A stretch of 64,000 nt of DNA from an uncultured Acetobacteraceae bacterium (GCA_946476985.1 CAMKWS010000001.1:1-64000); one strand, 5' to 3'. Numbered from the stretch's first letter, positions 1-8,819 are shown. Numbers and translations are program-made. The notes: a model not told the origin generated them from the sequence alone.

Positions 1-1001
1 ATACAAACCAATCCTCCATGGTTGCCCTGGAGACATTGAACGCAACACAGACAGATCTCGCAGCAACAGAGAGTGCTGTTTCTACAGGTAAAAAAGTTTC
101 TAACGCTTCAGACAATCCTGCTGCCTTTGGTATTGCAGCCCAGATTGGTGGTGATATCGCTGGTCAGACAGCGGTTAATGATGGCTTGAGCTATGCAGCA
201 CAGGTCGTTGGTACAACAAACTCTGCGGCAAATAGTATTCTTGATGTTCTGAAGAATGTTCAGAATGCCGTAACTACAGTTGGTAACAACCTTGGGAATA
301 AAACCTCCCTAGGGCAGTTGAATAAAGAAATCACTGGTTACCTGAACCAGATCAACACTATTGCACGCAATGCAACGGTTAAGGGTGTTAATCTGCTTTC
401 CGGTGGTGTCACTGATGGTAACGGGATTGATACCAACAGCATGACATATGTCAGTGGCGTTAAGGGTGATACGCAGACACTGACAAGTTATAGTGCTCGC
501 GTTCAAGCTGATGTGCAAAGCCTTAGTGGTTCTAGCTCCAGTGGATCTAGCACTAGTGGTTCTAGTTCCAGCAGCCAGCCTGCTACGTTAACAGATGCTC
601 TCGGCTTAACCTCTGGTTCGACAGCTAATGAAGCAGCTACGGGGAATATCTTTTTCACATCAGGTTCTGGTTCTGATTTAGCTTCAGCTTTTACATCAAC
701 GTCTGGTGGGACTACTACATATAAAGTTCCAGACATGATTAAAGCTGTTCAGAATGCTATTACGGCTATGACCAATGTAACGTCTGATCTGGGTTCTAAT
801 ACACAGACAATTGCTACGATGTCTTCTTTCGGTCAGAAGGTGTCTGACTCTTTAACAGCGGCTTCTGGTGCGCTGACTGATGCTGATATGTCTGCTGAAT
901 CTGCTAAGCTGACATCACTGCAGACGAAACAGTCTCTGGGTATTAAATCTCTATCTATTGCGAATGGTCAGTCACAGAACATTCTGTCCCTGTTTCAGTA
1001 A
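1..1001 (+). CDS. fliC: Flagellin (5' end cut off by window edge)
   Basis: Flagellin, the exported subunit that polymerises into the filament. The reading frame is open to base 3 of the window and encodes the conserved N-terminal flagellin segment (TNQSSMVALETLNATQ) before the first visible ATG at 18, so the true start lies outside and only a few residues are missing. The N-terminal D0/D1 helices (GKKVSNASDNPAAFGIA) and the C-terminal D0 helix (SLQTKQSLGIKSLSIANGQSQNILSLFQ region) are both present. The middle, around bases 520-580, is a serine/glycine-rich low-complexity stretch, typical of the surface-exposed variable domain. It is followed by two intrinsic terminators. Family call is very secure; the symbol is generic because paralogues may exist. 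Confidence 0.93.
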   Translation, partial: TNQSSMVALETLNATQTDLAATESAVSTGKKVSNASDNPAAFGIAAQIGGDIAGQTAVNDGLSYAAQVVGTTNSAANSILDVLKNVQNAVTTVGNNLGNKTSLGQLNKEITGYLNQINTIARNATVKGVNLLSGGVTDGNGIDTNSMTYVSGVKGDTQTLTSYSARVQADVQSLSGSSSSGSSTSGSSSSSQPATLTDALGLTSGSTANEAATGNIFFTSGSGSDLASAFTSTSGGTTTYKVPDMIKAVQNAITAMTNVTSDLGSNTQTIATMSSFGQKVSDSLTAASGALTDADMSAESAKLTSLQTKQSLGIKSLSIANGQSQNILSLFQ

Positions 1002-1073
1002 TAATAAAGTACTCTCCGACCCTAAAAGTCGGGGAGCTACTAGAAGCAAAATTAATTTAACATTTTAGTGTTG

Positions 1074-1107
1074 AAGGCCGTCCTATTTTCAGGGCGGCCT
1101 TTTTTTT
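1074..1107 (+). terminator. Intrinsic terminator of the flagellin gene
   Basis: Arms AAGGCCGTCC and GGGCGGCCTT (one G-U pair) enclose an 8-base loop and are followed by a run of eight T on the plus strand. It lies 73 bases after the flagellin stop codon. Confidence 0.85.
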
Positions 1108-1204
1108 ATGAGAGGAGATATTGGTATGCCATATTAGGATATTTAATGTTTGATAGGAGGAATAGTTAGTTGAGAAAATTAGCTCATGTAGGGGAGAGGG
1201 GTAT

Positions 1205-1233
1205 AAAAAAACCGCCCCTGAGAGCGGTTTTTT
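1205..1233. terminator. Bidirectional terminator between flagellin and flgL
   Basis: AAAAAACCGC and GCGGTTTTTT arms with an 8-base loop give a U-tract on either strand. It closes the leftward flgF-flgK-flgL transcript, which ends at 1258, and backs up the flagellin terminator. Confidence 0.8.
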
Positions 1234-1257
1234 ATATTATGAAATGACCTTTAGGAA

Positions 1258-2343
1258 TTAAATATAATTCGCCAAGGATAGGTCCTTACTATCAGCAATG
1301 AGCATGAATGAGGCTTTTAAGCGTACGTTTAAATCGCTTGATTGAGTGGCTACAGAGGCCATGTCTGCATCAAGGTTGTTAGAAAGTTGGGATTTGACCA
1401 TTAAGGTGAGGCTTGTATACGCGCCTTTTTGGCGGTTTAAGCTTTGTTGTGTCACACCAATAGAGCTGTTCATATCGATAATTTTATTGGTTGCGCTTTC
1501 CAACGATTGGTGAAGTTGTTGCATTAAGTCAGAAAAGCCCGGTGTTGCATTGGTCATGCCTTTTACCGAGGACAAAATCATCATATCGCGCATCACATCG
1601 CGAATAGGCGAGCCTGTAGATAAAACAGTCGGTAGGCTCCCAGAGGTTGCCGTTGGTCCAGCAGCAACGCTTTGTCCGTTGCTGCCGATAATAATTTGAT
1701 TGGATTTGCCATTGGCGATTGTCGGTGAAACTGACATAGACGATGAGAAGATACTCATATGAGAGCTATTATCTGACGCAGCTTCTGTCGCTTGTTTTAA
1801 AATATCCGTGGCATTGCCACTATTGAGATTAGAGACAATGGATTGAATTTTTGTTGCTAAGGCGCCGTTAGCAATTGATGACGGTGAGGTTACCGGTGGG
1901 GTATTGCTATCCTGCCCAGCAAAAATATATCCATTGCCATCAGTCGTATTTAAGATCGTCCCAAACGAAGCCAAACCATTTTGAGCTGATTGGGAAGCTG
2001 CCAGCGTTTGAGTTTTGGTAGAGCCTGTTGTTGAGAGCATGCTCAAAACTTGAGAAGAGAGGTTTTGAGCAATGGTCGTCATTTGGGTGAGGCTATCAGA
2101 GGACATTTGCAAGCGGCTAAGAGCCGATGAAATATTGTTTTGATAGCCGGAAATCTCATCCACTTTAGGGCTGAGGCTCAGTGTTGATTGAAGGTTAGAG
2201 CCAATGCCAGAGAGATCCTGGGAGATTGTGCCGTTAGAGCTCTGCCATGCAAGTTTTGCCTGTTCGGCTTCCATGCTGGAGACAGCTTGGTTTAGAATAT
2301 TATTAGCTCCAGAAAGCCCATACTGGCCAACCGTCATACTCAT
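1258..2343 (-). CDS. flgL: Flagellar hook-associated protein FlgL (HAP3)
   Basis: Forms the last ring of the hook-filament junction. The 361-residue protein has flagellin-like coiled N- and C-termini; the N-terminal part reads SGANNILNQAVSSMEAEQAKLAW and the C-terminal part contains a helix comparable to the flagellin D0/D1 region. The centre is Ser/Thr-rich and variable. A GGAGAA ribosome site lies 7 bases before the ATG. It follows flgK by only 14 bases, which is the usual flgK-flgL operon order and strengthens the call. The sequence is divergent from enterobacterial FlgL, so the identification rests partly on context. Confidence 0.83.
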   Translation of the reverse strand: MSMTVGQYGLSGANNILNQAVSSMEAEQAKLAWQSSNGTISQDLSGIGSNLQSTLSLSPKVDEISGYQNNISSALSRLQMSSDSLTQMTTIAQNLSSQVLSMLSTTGSTKTQTLAASQSAQNGLASFGTILNTTDGNGYIFAGQDSNTPPVTSPSSIANGALATKIQSIVSNLNSGNATDILKQATEAASDNSSHMSIFSSSMSVSPTIANGKSNQIIIGSNGQSVAAGPTATSGSLPTVLSTGSPIRDVMRDMMILSSVKGMTNATPGFSDLMQQLHQSLESATNKIIDMNSSIGVTQQSLNRQKGAYTSLTLMVKSQLSNNLDADMASVATQSSDLNVRLKASFMLIADSKDLSLANYI

Positions 2344-2357
2344 GATATTTCTCCAGC

Positions 2358-3920
2358 TTAGTTAATAGCGTCTAAGAGAGACGAGAACATGGATTGAGCG
2401 ACTGAGAAGACCTTTGCATTTGCTTGATAGGCAGATTTTAAGGTGGTCACAATTGCTAACTGATTATTTACATCAACCCCAGAGACATTGGAAATCTTTG
2501 TTGAAAGTGAAGTTTGAATATTTTTTGCTGTGGTGAGATTAGAGCTAACCGTACTAATGACACCGGCTTGGCTTGTTGTCAGAGAGGTCGCTAATTGGCT
2601 TAGACTTAGAGTGCCTTGGTAACCCGTGGATTGTTGACCATCTGGGCCAAGCCCACTTGTGGGAGCGGCAAGAGAACCAGACACAGCACTATCCGTTGAG
2701 CCAAAAGCTTGAGTAATAAGCGATTGAGCTAAGGAGCTTGAGGGCGTGCTGTCACTATCTGTAACGAGCTTGGAGGGCTGATCAATATAGGCTTGTGAGA
2801 CAGTGATCTGCGAAGACAGGTTCACAATGCCATTAGGGTTGGTTTGCGTGGGGGAAGGGTTTAGAGCAGCCGTGCCGCCTTTGCCGTCAGAAACGCCAGT
2901 TGTAAAGAGAGAGGCTCCTGCTTGGCTAAAACGATTTATTAAGCTGTAGCAGAAGCTATCGAGCTGGGCTTGCATTTGAGGGTAGGTCTGATCGCGCAGG
3001 GAAATATTTGCCCCCAATGTTCCGCCTGTCAGATGTGATGTAATATCCTCTCCAGCAAGGGTGATATCAGGAATACCTTTATTGGTCCCATCAGTCGCAT
3101 GGTACATACTAGAAGAGACGTTGACGTCTTTTGTTGAAAGTGGCCAGTCTTGAGTAGGTGCTTTAAAACCATCATCAGATTGGTTGATTTGATCAGGGCG
3201 TGTTGGCAGCTTTGTCCCATCTTGGGTGCTTACAATCATATCGCCATTTACTTTTTCGGTAAAAGAGACACCCAATTTGGAAGAAAGACTATTCATGGCT
3301 TCATAGCGCTGATTTTCGAGATCAGCTGTTTCGATATGAGAGCCTTTTGCTGTGATAATTTGTTGTGAGAGCTTGCCAATTGTTGTTAGGTCGCTGTTGA
3401 TAGACTTAACAGTGTTAGCGATATTATCTTGAGCGGTTTGCCGTTGGGTTTGATAGACGCTCGAGAGTGTGTTGATGTTATTTGTTAAGGTCTGTGCTGC
3501 AGAGACAACGGAAGCTTGTGCGGCGGAATTGTTGGGCGTAGATGTTAAAGAGATTAAGGCTGTATTTACGCTTTGAAGATTGTTTGTAAGTGTTCCTATA
3601 GTATTGGAACCATCTGAATTAGTTGTTGTCCCTTCGACAGAAGATAATGCAGAAAGAGAGTTGTTTTGCGCAGTGAGGGAGGCAACATCAGCGTTTTGCT
3701 GGTAAAGAGATTTTTGCAAGGCTTGAGAGATATTTAGCCTGGTTGGACCAGTTGTTACGCCGGCAGCTATATTGCCAGCCGTTGCAGAGTTCGTATTACT
3801 ATTTTCTGAAATATAGCCCGGTGTTTGGCTATTTGTAATGTTTTGAGATGCTACAGCCATGGCATCCTCTACAGCTTTCATCCCGGTATTTGCGATATTT
3901 AATGCTAGGCCCAAACTCAT
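2358..3920 (-). CDS. flgK: Flagellar hook-associated protein FlgK (HAP1)
   Basis: First junction protein between hook and filament. The N-terminus (MSLGLALNIANTGM, then SQNITNSQTPGY) is the rod/hook/HAP signature, and the C-terminus returns to the helical D0 region (SAYQANAKVFSVAQSMFSSLLDAI). About 520 residues, a usual length. An in-frame ATG exists six codons upstream at 3938, but the GGAGAG ribosome site at 3926-3931 sits correctly only for the ATG at 3920, so that start is chosen. It lies downstream of flgF and upstream of flgL on the same strand. Confidence 0.92.
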   Translation of the reverse strand: MSLGLALNIANTGMKAVEDAMAVASQNITNSQTPGYISENSNTNSATAGNIAAGVTTGPTRLNISQALQKSLYQQNADVASLTAQNNSLSALSSVEGTTTNSDGSNTIGTLTNNLQSVNTALISLTSTPNNSAAQASVVSAAQTLTNNINTLSSVYQTQRQTAQDNIANTVKSINSDLTTIGKLSQQIITAKGSHIETADLENQRYEAMNSLSSKLGVSFTEKVNGDMIVSTQDGTKLPTRPDQINQSDDGFKAPTQDWPLSTKDVNVSSSMYHATDGTNKGIPDITLAGEDITSHLTGGTLGANISLRDQTYPQMQAQLDSFCYSLINRFSQAGASLFTTGVSDGKGGTAALNPSPTQTNPNGIVNLSSQITVSQAYIDQPSKLVTDSDSTPSSSLAQSLITQAFGSTDSAVSGSLAAPTSGLGPDGQQSTGYQGTLSLSQLATSLTTSQAGVISTVSSNLTTAKNIQTSLSTKISNVSGVDVNNQLAIVTTLKSAYQANAKVFSVAQSMFSSLLDAIN

Positions 3921-3970
3921 AAAATCTCTCCGCATCATCTGCCTAAGGCAGAAGTAATAGTTAGAATAAT

Positions 3971-4723
3971 TTAAACTTCAGCCGCTTGTGATGTGATTTT
4001 ATCAATCGCATTTTCACGGCGCGTAAACTCAGTCTGAAGGAGCTGGAAGTTAAGATCATATTCCCGCTGGGTTTTGATCATGGCTGTTGTTTCTTCAACG
4101 GCATTTACATTGCTTGCTTCCAGCATCCCTTGGCGAATTTCAACATTAGGGACGTTTTGTAGCGGGGTCGTCGGGTTGAAGAGATGATTCCCCTCAGCTT
4201 TAAGCGTATTGAGATTATCAACAGTTGCCACACCGAGCTTTGTAATTGAGCCTCGTTCCGTTGAGATCGTCCCATCGGAACTAATACCAAGGGGAAGAAT
4301 TTGATCTTGATTTTGTAGCTGAATAGGGCGGCGTTGATCATCTAAGAGTGGATTTCCAGCACTATCAACAATCGTACCGTCACTAGAGCGTTGGAACTGC
4401 CCATTGCGTGTGAGGCGAATACCCTGAGCTGTCTGGATCATGAAATAACCCTGGCCATTTAGAGCGAGGTCTAGAGCATTCCCAGTCTGTCTTAATTCAC
4501 CTTGGAGGGTATCCATATAGGTAGAGCGATCTTGGGTATAAGTGAGATTGCGCTCTCCTCCCTCGCTATTACCTAATTTTTGAGGGGACAGATAATCGGA
4601 GAACAAGACCTTTTGCTGCTTAAATCCATCGGTGCTGGCATTAGCAAGGTTGTTAGCTGTTACTTCTAAGCCGCGAGTAAGTGAATCAATGCGCGCAAGT
4701 GCTAAATAACCCGTTACGTCCAT
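3971..4723 (-). CDS. flgF: Flagellar basal-body rod protein FlgF
   Basis: Proximal rod subunit, exported through the flagellar type III system. The 250-residue protein starts with the rod-family signature (ALARIDSLTRGLEVTANNLANASTDGFK), carries the LALNGQGYFMIQT segment shared by FlgE/F/G, and ends with the conserved helix (NAVEETTAMIKTQREYDLNFQLLQ). Length fits FlgF rather than FlgG. A GGGA element lies 8 bases before the start. Unusually, it is transcribed away from flgG, which begins 198 bases to the right on the other strand. Confidence 0.92.
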   Translation of the reverse strand: MDVTGYLALARIDSLTRGLEVTANNLANASTDGFKQQKVLFSDYLSPQKLGNSEGGERNLTYTQDRSTYMDTLQGELRQTGNALDLALNGQGYFMIQTAQGIRLTRNGQFQRSSDGTIVDSAGNPLLDDQRRPIQLQNQDQILPLGISSDGTISTERGSITKLGVATVDNLNTLKAEGNHLFNPTTPLQNVPNVEIRQGMLEASNVNAVEETTAMIKTQREYDLNFQLLQTEFTRRENAIDKITSQAAEV

Positions 4724-4921
4724 GAGAAAATCCCATATAAAATAATATTTTCTCGTTATTCTAACAAAATCTTGTTCTAAAATCTTTTTACAAAATCAAA
4801 ATCATTGTTAATATTTTCGTTACCAGAGATAAACTTTTTAAAAGTCTCCTTTTAGGGTATCCTCTAAGATATTGATTTCTAGTGGATGATATTAAACAGC
4901 AGGCCGGAGAGTTGACATTTT
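4724..4921. promoter_or_regulatory. Divergent flgF/flgG promoter region with AAAATC repeats
   Basis: This 198-base AT-rich gap must hold promoters for the leftward flgF-flgK-flgL and rightward flgG operons. AAAATC occurs at 4766, 4779, 4792 and 4798; the first three are spaced exactly 13 bases. A TTAA-N8-TTAC element at 4809-4824 resembles a CtrA box but has the wrong spacing. No convincing -35/-10 pair was identified. The regulatory role is inferred from position. Confidence 0.4.
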
Positions 4922-5710
4922 ATGATGAGATCACTTGATGTTGCATCAACTGGAATGCAAGCCCAATCTACGAATGTGGAAACTATTTCCCATAATATCG
5001 CTAATATGACGACAACAGGTTATAAACGGCGTCGGGCTGAATTCCAGGATCTGATCTACCAAGACCTCCGCCGCGTAGGAACTATGAGCTCGGATACAGG
5101 CTATCGTGTTCCTGCTGGAGCGCAGGTTGGTCTCGGCGTGCGTACAGCTGCGATTTATCGTATTAATGAGCAGGGAACACTTTCTCAAACAGGAAATCCG
5201 CTTGATCTCGCCGTTGAGGGGCGTGGGTATTTCCGTATTCTTCTCCCTAATGGGGATTATGGCTATACCCGTGATGGAACCTTCTCTCTTTCACAAGATG
5301 GTAGCATCGTTACTGCGGATGGGTATCCGCTAACACCTAATATCTCTGTGCCTAACAATGCTGAGAATATTACCATCGACCAAACAGGGCAGGTTCAATA
5401 CACGCTTTCAGGCCAGCCCAACTCGCAGGTTGCAGGGCAAATTCAGCTCACGACCTTCCAGAATGAGAATGGGTTGGCGGCTATGGGGCAGAACCTTTTT
5501 ACGGAAACGTCATCTTCAGGCGATCCAATTATTGGCAATCCTGAGACAACGGGATTTGGTACTATTCGTCAGGGCTTCGTTGAAGAGTCAGCTGTCAATG
5601 CTGTCACAGAAATCACGGACCTCATTACGGCACAACGTGCTTATGAGATGAACAGTAAAACAATTACTGCATCAGATGAAATGCTGCAGACGTTAACAAA
5701 TCTACGATAG
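4922..5710 (+). CDS. flgG: Flagellar basal-body rod protein FlgG
   Basis: Distal rod subunit that crosses the periplasm inside the P and L rings. The 262-residue protein has the FlgG N-terminal signature (LDVASTGMQAQSTNVETISHNIANMTTTGYKRRRAEFQDL), the central QTGNPLDLAVEGRGYF segment and the C-terminal helix (NAVTEITDLITAQRAYEMNSKTI), all in family order. Two ATG codons follow each other (4922, 4925); the GGAGAG site at 4905-4910 is 11 or 14 bases away, so 4922 is preferred. It begins a long rightward operon with flgA and flgH. Confidence 0.96.
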   Translation: MMRSLDVASTGMQAQSTNVETISHNIANMTTTGYKRRRAEFQDLIYQDLRRVGTMSSDTGYRVPAGAQVGLGVRTAAIYRINEQGTLSQTGNPLDLAVEGRGYFRILLPNGDYGYTRDGTFSLSQDGSIVTADGYPLTPNISVPNNAENITIDQTGQVQYTLSGQPNSQVAGQIQLTTFQNENGLAAMGQNLFTETSSSGDPIIGNPETTGFGTIRQGFVEESAVNAVTEITDLITAQRAYEMNSKTITASDEMLQTLTNLR

Positions 5711-5778
5711 GTTCGTTGAATAATAAGCGAATACGTTAGCTCTTCAGAAGACTGTAAAAGCATTAAATTGGATTGGTT

Positions 5779-6786
5779 ATGTCATTTAAAACACATTGGG
5801 CAGCATCAATAACAATTTTGGCTTTTTTAGGTATTAATATAGCTGAAGCTGCAACATTGAGACCCTCTGGGGCCATTAAAGGAGGGTCTATTTACCTTTC
5901 TGATATTTTTGCTGATTTACGCCCTGGGCAAGATCGCATATTAGGTGCTGCCCCTGATCCTGGAAAAAGTATTTATATTGGTGGAACGCAACTTATTGCT
6001 TTTGCTGATCAATACGGTGTTGATTGGGATGACCAATCTTCCTCTTCTTCTTTGACCCTGACACGGGTTGGTCACAAGGTGAATAAATCTGAGTATGAGG
6101 CTTTAGTTAAGAAGCTTTTTACGCAGCAACAAGCGTCTGGTCCTGTGACGGTTTATGCGGATGAATTTCCTTCGTTAATTGTCCCAGAGAATGAGGATGA
6201 TCCTCTTAAGATTGAGCATTTTGAGTGGGACCGAGATAGCGGAAAATTTACGGCTAAGGTTATGCCTACTCAAAGTTTAACAGGGGAAAGCTATCCGCTT
6301 AAAGGGACTATTCGCATGGCCCAAGCGGTATTGGTTTATGCTCATCCCCTGCCATCCGGGCATATTCTGCAAGACAGCGATATGGTTGTTGATCAGAATT
6401 TTTCTAAGGATATCCCGGTAGGAGCCATGAACCTGCCTGAGCCCGGTCAGATTGTGGGGATGGCACTTGTTCGTGGTGTGGTGGCAGGCGGAGCGGTTCA
6501 AACGACCGACCTTCGGAAAGCTAACCTTATCCATCATGGGGATCCGACACTTATTTCTTATTCGGTTCCAGGTATTCGCCTTACAGCAACAGGGCGCGCT
6601 TTAGAGGATGGTGGAAGCGGACAATATGTGCATGTCCTCAATTTGGGGAATCACATGATCTTAACGGGAAAAGTCATTGGGACAGCCGAAGTAAGAGTGG
6701 ATGCCTCAGCGACAGCTATTGCGCCTGACACAGATGAAGCAAAACGTCTCGGCTTTAATGCTGCGACTTTGAATGCTTTGAAATAA
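5779..6786 (+). CDS. flgA: P-ring assembly chaperone FlgA
   Basis: Periplasmic chaperone for assembly of the FlgI P-ring. A signal peptide (MSFKTHWAASITILAFLGINIAEAA) is followed by a mixed domain and a C-terminal SAF-type domain (about residues 190-335) with the segments PLPSGHILQDSDM and GMALVRGVVAGGAV typical of FlgA. About 335 residues, at the long end for the family. A TTG two codons upstream (5773) is possible, but the ATG at 5779 gives a standard signal peptide; no strong ribosome site is visible, suggesting coupling to flgG. Lies between flgG and flgH, the usual order in alphaproteobacteria. Confidence 0.88.
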   Translation: MSFKTHWAASITILAFLGINIAEAATLRPSGAIKGGSIYLSDIFADLRPGQDRILGAAPDPGKSIYIGGTQLIAFADQYGVDWDDQSSSSSLTLTRVGHKVNKSEYEALVKKLFTQQQASGPVTVYADEFPSLIVPENEDDPLKIEHFEWDRDSGKFTAKVMPTQSLTGESYPLKGTIRMAQAVLVYAHPLPSGHILQDSDMVVDQNFSKDIPVGAMNLPEPGQIVGMALVRGVVAGGAVQTTDLRKANLIHHGDPTLISYSVPGIRLTATGRALEDGGSGQYVHVLNLGNHMILTGKVIGTAEVRVDASATAIAPDTDEAKRLGFNAATLNALK

Positions 6787-6798
6787 GGAGGAAGGCGA

Positions 6799-7539
6799 AT
6801 GGCTTATAAACTCGCTCTAGAAACAGCGATGTGCTCAGTCCTTCTTTTAAGTTTAGGGGCGTGCATGGGGGGAGCTACGTTTAGTGAGTTGGGACACCCC
6901 CCGCGTATGACACGAACGTCTGATCCAACGTTAGATCCTAGTTATCGGCCTGTCACCATGCCGACACCTCCCTTACAAGCCCCTCCTAATCAGGTTGGTA
7001 GTTTGTGGCGGTCGGGTAGTCGGGCGTTCTTTAAAGATCAAAGAGCTTCTCAGGCAGGTGATGTGCTGACAGTGAAGATCCAAGTTGCCGATACGGCAAA
7101 CGTGACCAATAACACGACAGCCTCCGGTAGCGGGTCTGAGGACTTTGGTATTCCAAGTTTTTTTGGGTTTAAGGGAAAAGTCCTCTCTCATCTGACAAAC
7201 TCAGATGCTCTTAATACGAGTAGTTCAAGTGCGAATAGCGGCGCTGGAACTATTCGGCGTATTGATACAGTCACCCTAACTCTTGCAGGGGTGATTACGC
7301 AGGTCTTGCCAACAGGAAATTTTGTCGTGGTTGCGCGGCAAGAAGTTCGTGTGAATGGAGAGTTGCGACAAATAGAAGTAAGCGGTGTTGTTCGCCCTCA
7401 AGATATCTCTGAGGACAATATTGTTACTCATGACAGATTGGCTGAAGCACGTATTTCTTATGGCGGGAGAGGGCAGCTTTCTACCTTGCAGCAGCCTCGT
7501 TATGGGCAAAAAATCCTTGATGCTGCCTTACCTTTTTAG
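6799..7539 (+). CDS. flgH: Flagellar L-ring lipoprotein FlgH
   Basis: Outer-membrane ring subunit of the basal body. The N-terminus carries a lipoprotein signal with lipobox LGAC (Cys at residue 22). Family segments follow: SLWRSGSRAFFKDQRASQAGDVLTV, the Ser/Asn-rich loop and the conserved end (VVRPQDISEDNIVTHDRLAEARISYGGRG). Total 246 residues, as expected. A GGAGG ribosome site precedes the ATG. It pairs functionally with FlgI (18584) and FlgA (upstream). Confidence 0.95.
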   Translation: MAYKLALETAMCSVLLLSLGACMGGATFSELGHPPRMTRTSDPTLDPSYRPVTMPTPPLQAPPNQVGSLWRSGSRAFFKDQRASQAGDVLTVKIQVADTANVTNNTTASGSGSEDFGIPSFFGFKGKVLSHLTNSDALNTSSSSANSGAGTIRRIDTVTLTLAGVITQVLPTGNFVVVARQEVRVNGELRQIEVSGVVRPQDISEDNIVTHDRLAEARISYGGRGQLSTLQQPRYGQKILDAALPF

Positions 7540-7618
7540 GGGCCTTAGAATCTAGTTTTTGTGGCTTGACCTCCATGTGGGGTGCGTTACAAAGGTTGTT
7601 GTTAAATGTTTGTTTACC

Positions 7619-8212
7619 ATGAGTGAAAGTAAAAATATGTCAGATGCAAATAAAAAACTAGAAGGATTAATCCCAGAGGGGATGGTGGTAAGCAATGTTC
7701 GTGGAACCGTTACTGATGGTTTAACTGTAGCGGGAACAGTTAATGAGATTTCTGACTTTGCAATTGATTATCTTGTTGTTGCAGAGACAGGTAAAATTGA
7801 AAGTGGCCGTATTGAGGCTGATGAGGTTCGGATTGAAGGCATTGTCGCTAATGTTGAGTTCAATGCCAAACGCCTTTCTGTTGAAGCTGGCGCTCATGTA
7901 AAAGATTGTGACATCCGTATGGCTGGTGTCAGTGGCTTCTCTATTGATGAGAAGGCTGTCTTTGATGGTGATGTCAAAATTGCAGTTTCTGGTTTGGGTG
8001 GGCGTGCAGGCTCGTCTGCATCGGCAGGTAAAGCAGAACTAGCTGATAAGGCTGTTAAGGCAGAAGAGCCTAAAGCGGCTTCCAGTGAGGAGGGTGTAAG
8101 TAGCTTCTCCGGTTTTGCAGATACAGCTCGGGCGAAAGAAGGTTCACAGTGGGATAATACGCCGGATATCTCCGAAGCCAACGAAGATGCTCATATTCCG
8201 TTAGGAGAATAA
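7619..8212 (+). CDS. Bactofilin-like cytoskeletal protein
   Basis: Bactofilins are self-polymerising beta-helical scaffold proteins acting at the cytoplasmic membrane face. Residues about 25-130 here show the short repeating G-x-I/V-x pattern of that helix (KIESGRIEADEVRIEGIVA, then LSVEAGAHVKDCDI), flanked by a disordered N-terminus and an Ala/Glu/Ser-rich tail. The frame is open further up to a TTG at 7559, but those codons encode unlikely sequence; ATG codons at 7619 or 7637 are better, though neither has a strong ribosome site. It lies between flgH and motE, so a role in placing or stabilising the motor is inferred. It could also be a more distant DUF583 polymer protein. Confidence 0.72.
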   Translation: MSESKNMSDANKKLEGLIPEGMVVSNVRGTVTDGLTVAGTVNEISDFAIDYLVVAETGKIESGRIEADEVRIEGIVANVEFNAKRLSVEAGAHVKDCDIRMAGVSGFSIDEKAVFDGDVKIAVSGLGGRAGSSASAGKAELADKAVKAEEPKAASSEEGVSSFSGFADTARAKEGSQWDNTPDISEANEDAHIPLGE

Positions 8213-8215
8213 TCT

Positions 8216-8806
8216 GTGAATTTGCCGCTATTGCGACAGAGCCTGACATTAGCACTGGGGTTGATAGCGGGAATGAGTTCAGCCTGTGCTGAGGGGGAAG
8301 CTATTTCTACCTCAGCACAAGTGGAGCAATCAGGGCCGGCTACTCAATCTCCTAGAGCTGCACTGAGCCAGCCTAATTTGGGTCCTGAGCAACAGATTGA
8401 AGAACGGCAGAGAATATTCTCCTCTGTGAGAGAAGCGTTGGAAGGTCGATTTAAAGCTCTAAATAGGACAATGGCAAATTTGTCTGAGCGTGTTGATAAT
8501 AACAAGCTTGTCTCGCAAGAGGCTGCCCAGCGTTTGATTGGAATTTATGAGAATATGCGCCCACGCGAAGCGGCGACCGTCTTTAATGTGATGGACCTGC
8601 ATGTCTTAATTGCTTTGGCGGCTTCTATGAACACGCGGAAGCTTTCGGCAATTATGGCTTATATGAATGCAGACCGGGTTAATATGGTCTCTCAATATAT
8701 GGTGGGGCTGAAACATTTTAGGCAGGATATAACCATTCCAGCCCTCTTAAAGAAAGAGATCAACAGCACAGACTTTAAGCATGCTCTCATGCCATCACGG
8801 CAATAA
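8216..8806 (+). CDS. motE: MotE-like periplasmic motility protein (MgtE-N/FliG-N-type domain)
   Basis: In rhizobia MotE is a periplasmic chaperone for the motility protein MotC. Here a signal peptide (MNLPLLRQSLTLALGLIAGMSSACA) is followed by a helical segment (QQIEERQRIFSSVREALEGRFKAL) and the MgtE-N-like alpha-helical repeat (IYENMRPREAATVFNVMDLHVLIALAASM, then KLSAIMAYMNADRV). The start is GTG at 8216 with AGGAG 9 bases upstream. It sits 3 bases after the bactofilin gene and before a lipoprotein and fliF. No motC partner was seen in the window. Function is taken from the family; the symbol is tentative. Confidence 0.7.
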   Translation: MNLPLLRQSLTLALGLIAGMSSACAEGEAISTSAQVEQSGPATQSPRAALSQPNLGPEQQIEERQRIFSSVREALEGRFKALNRTMANLSERVDNNKLVSQEAAQRLIGIYENMRPREAATVFNVMDLHVLIALAASMNTRKLSAIMAYMNADRVNMVSQYMVGLKHFRQDITIPALLKKEINSTDFKHALMPSRQ

Positions 8807-8819
8807 GGAAAGAGGTTTT

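Noticed and set aside
503..736. Minus-strand open frame inside flagellin
   Set aside because: Mirror image of the Ser-rich stretch; no start signal and the flagellin frame is certain.
3939..3951. Small palindrome CTGCCT-A-AGGCAG between flgF and flgK
   Set aside because: Too short and isolated to call an operator or terminator; no T-run.
4809..4824. TTAA-N8-TTAC before flgG as a CtrA box
   Set aside because: Spacing is 8 rather than 7 and the second half is imperfect; noted only as a weak resemblance.
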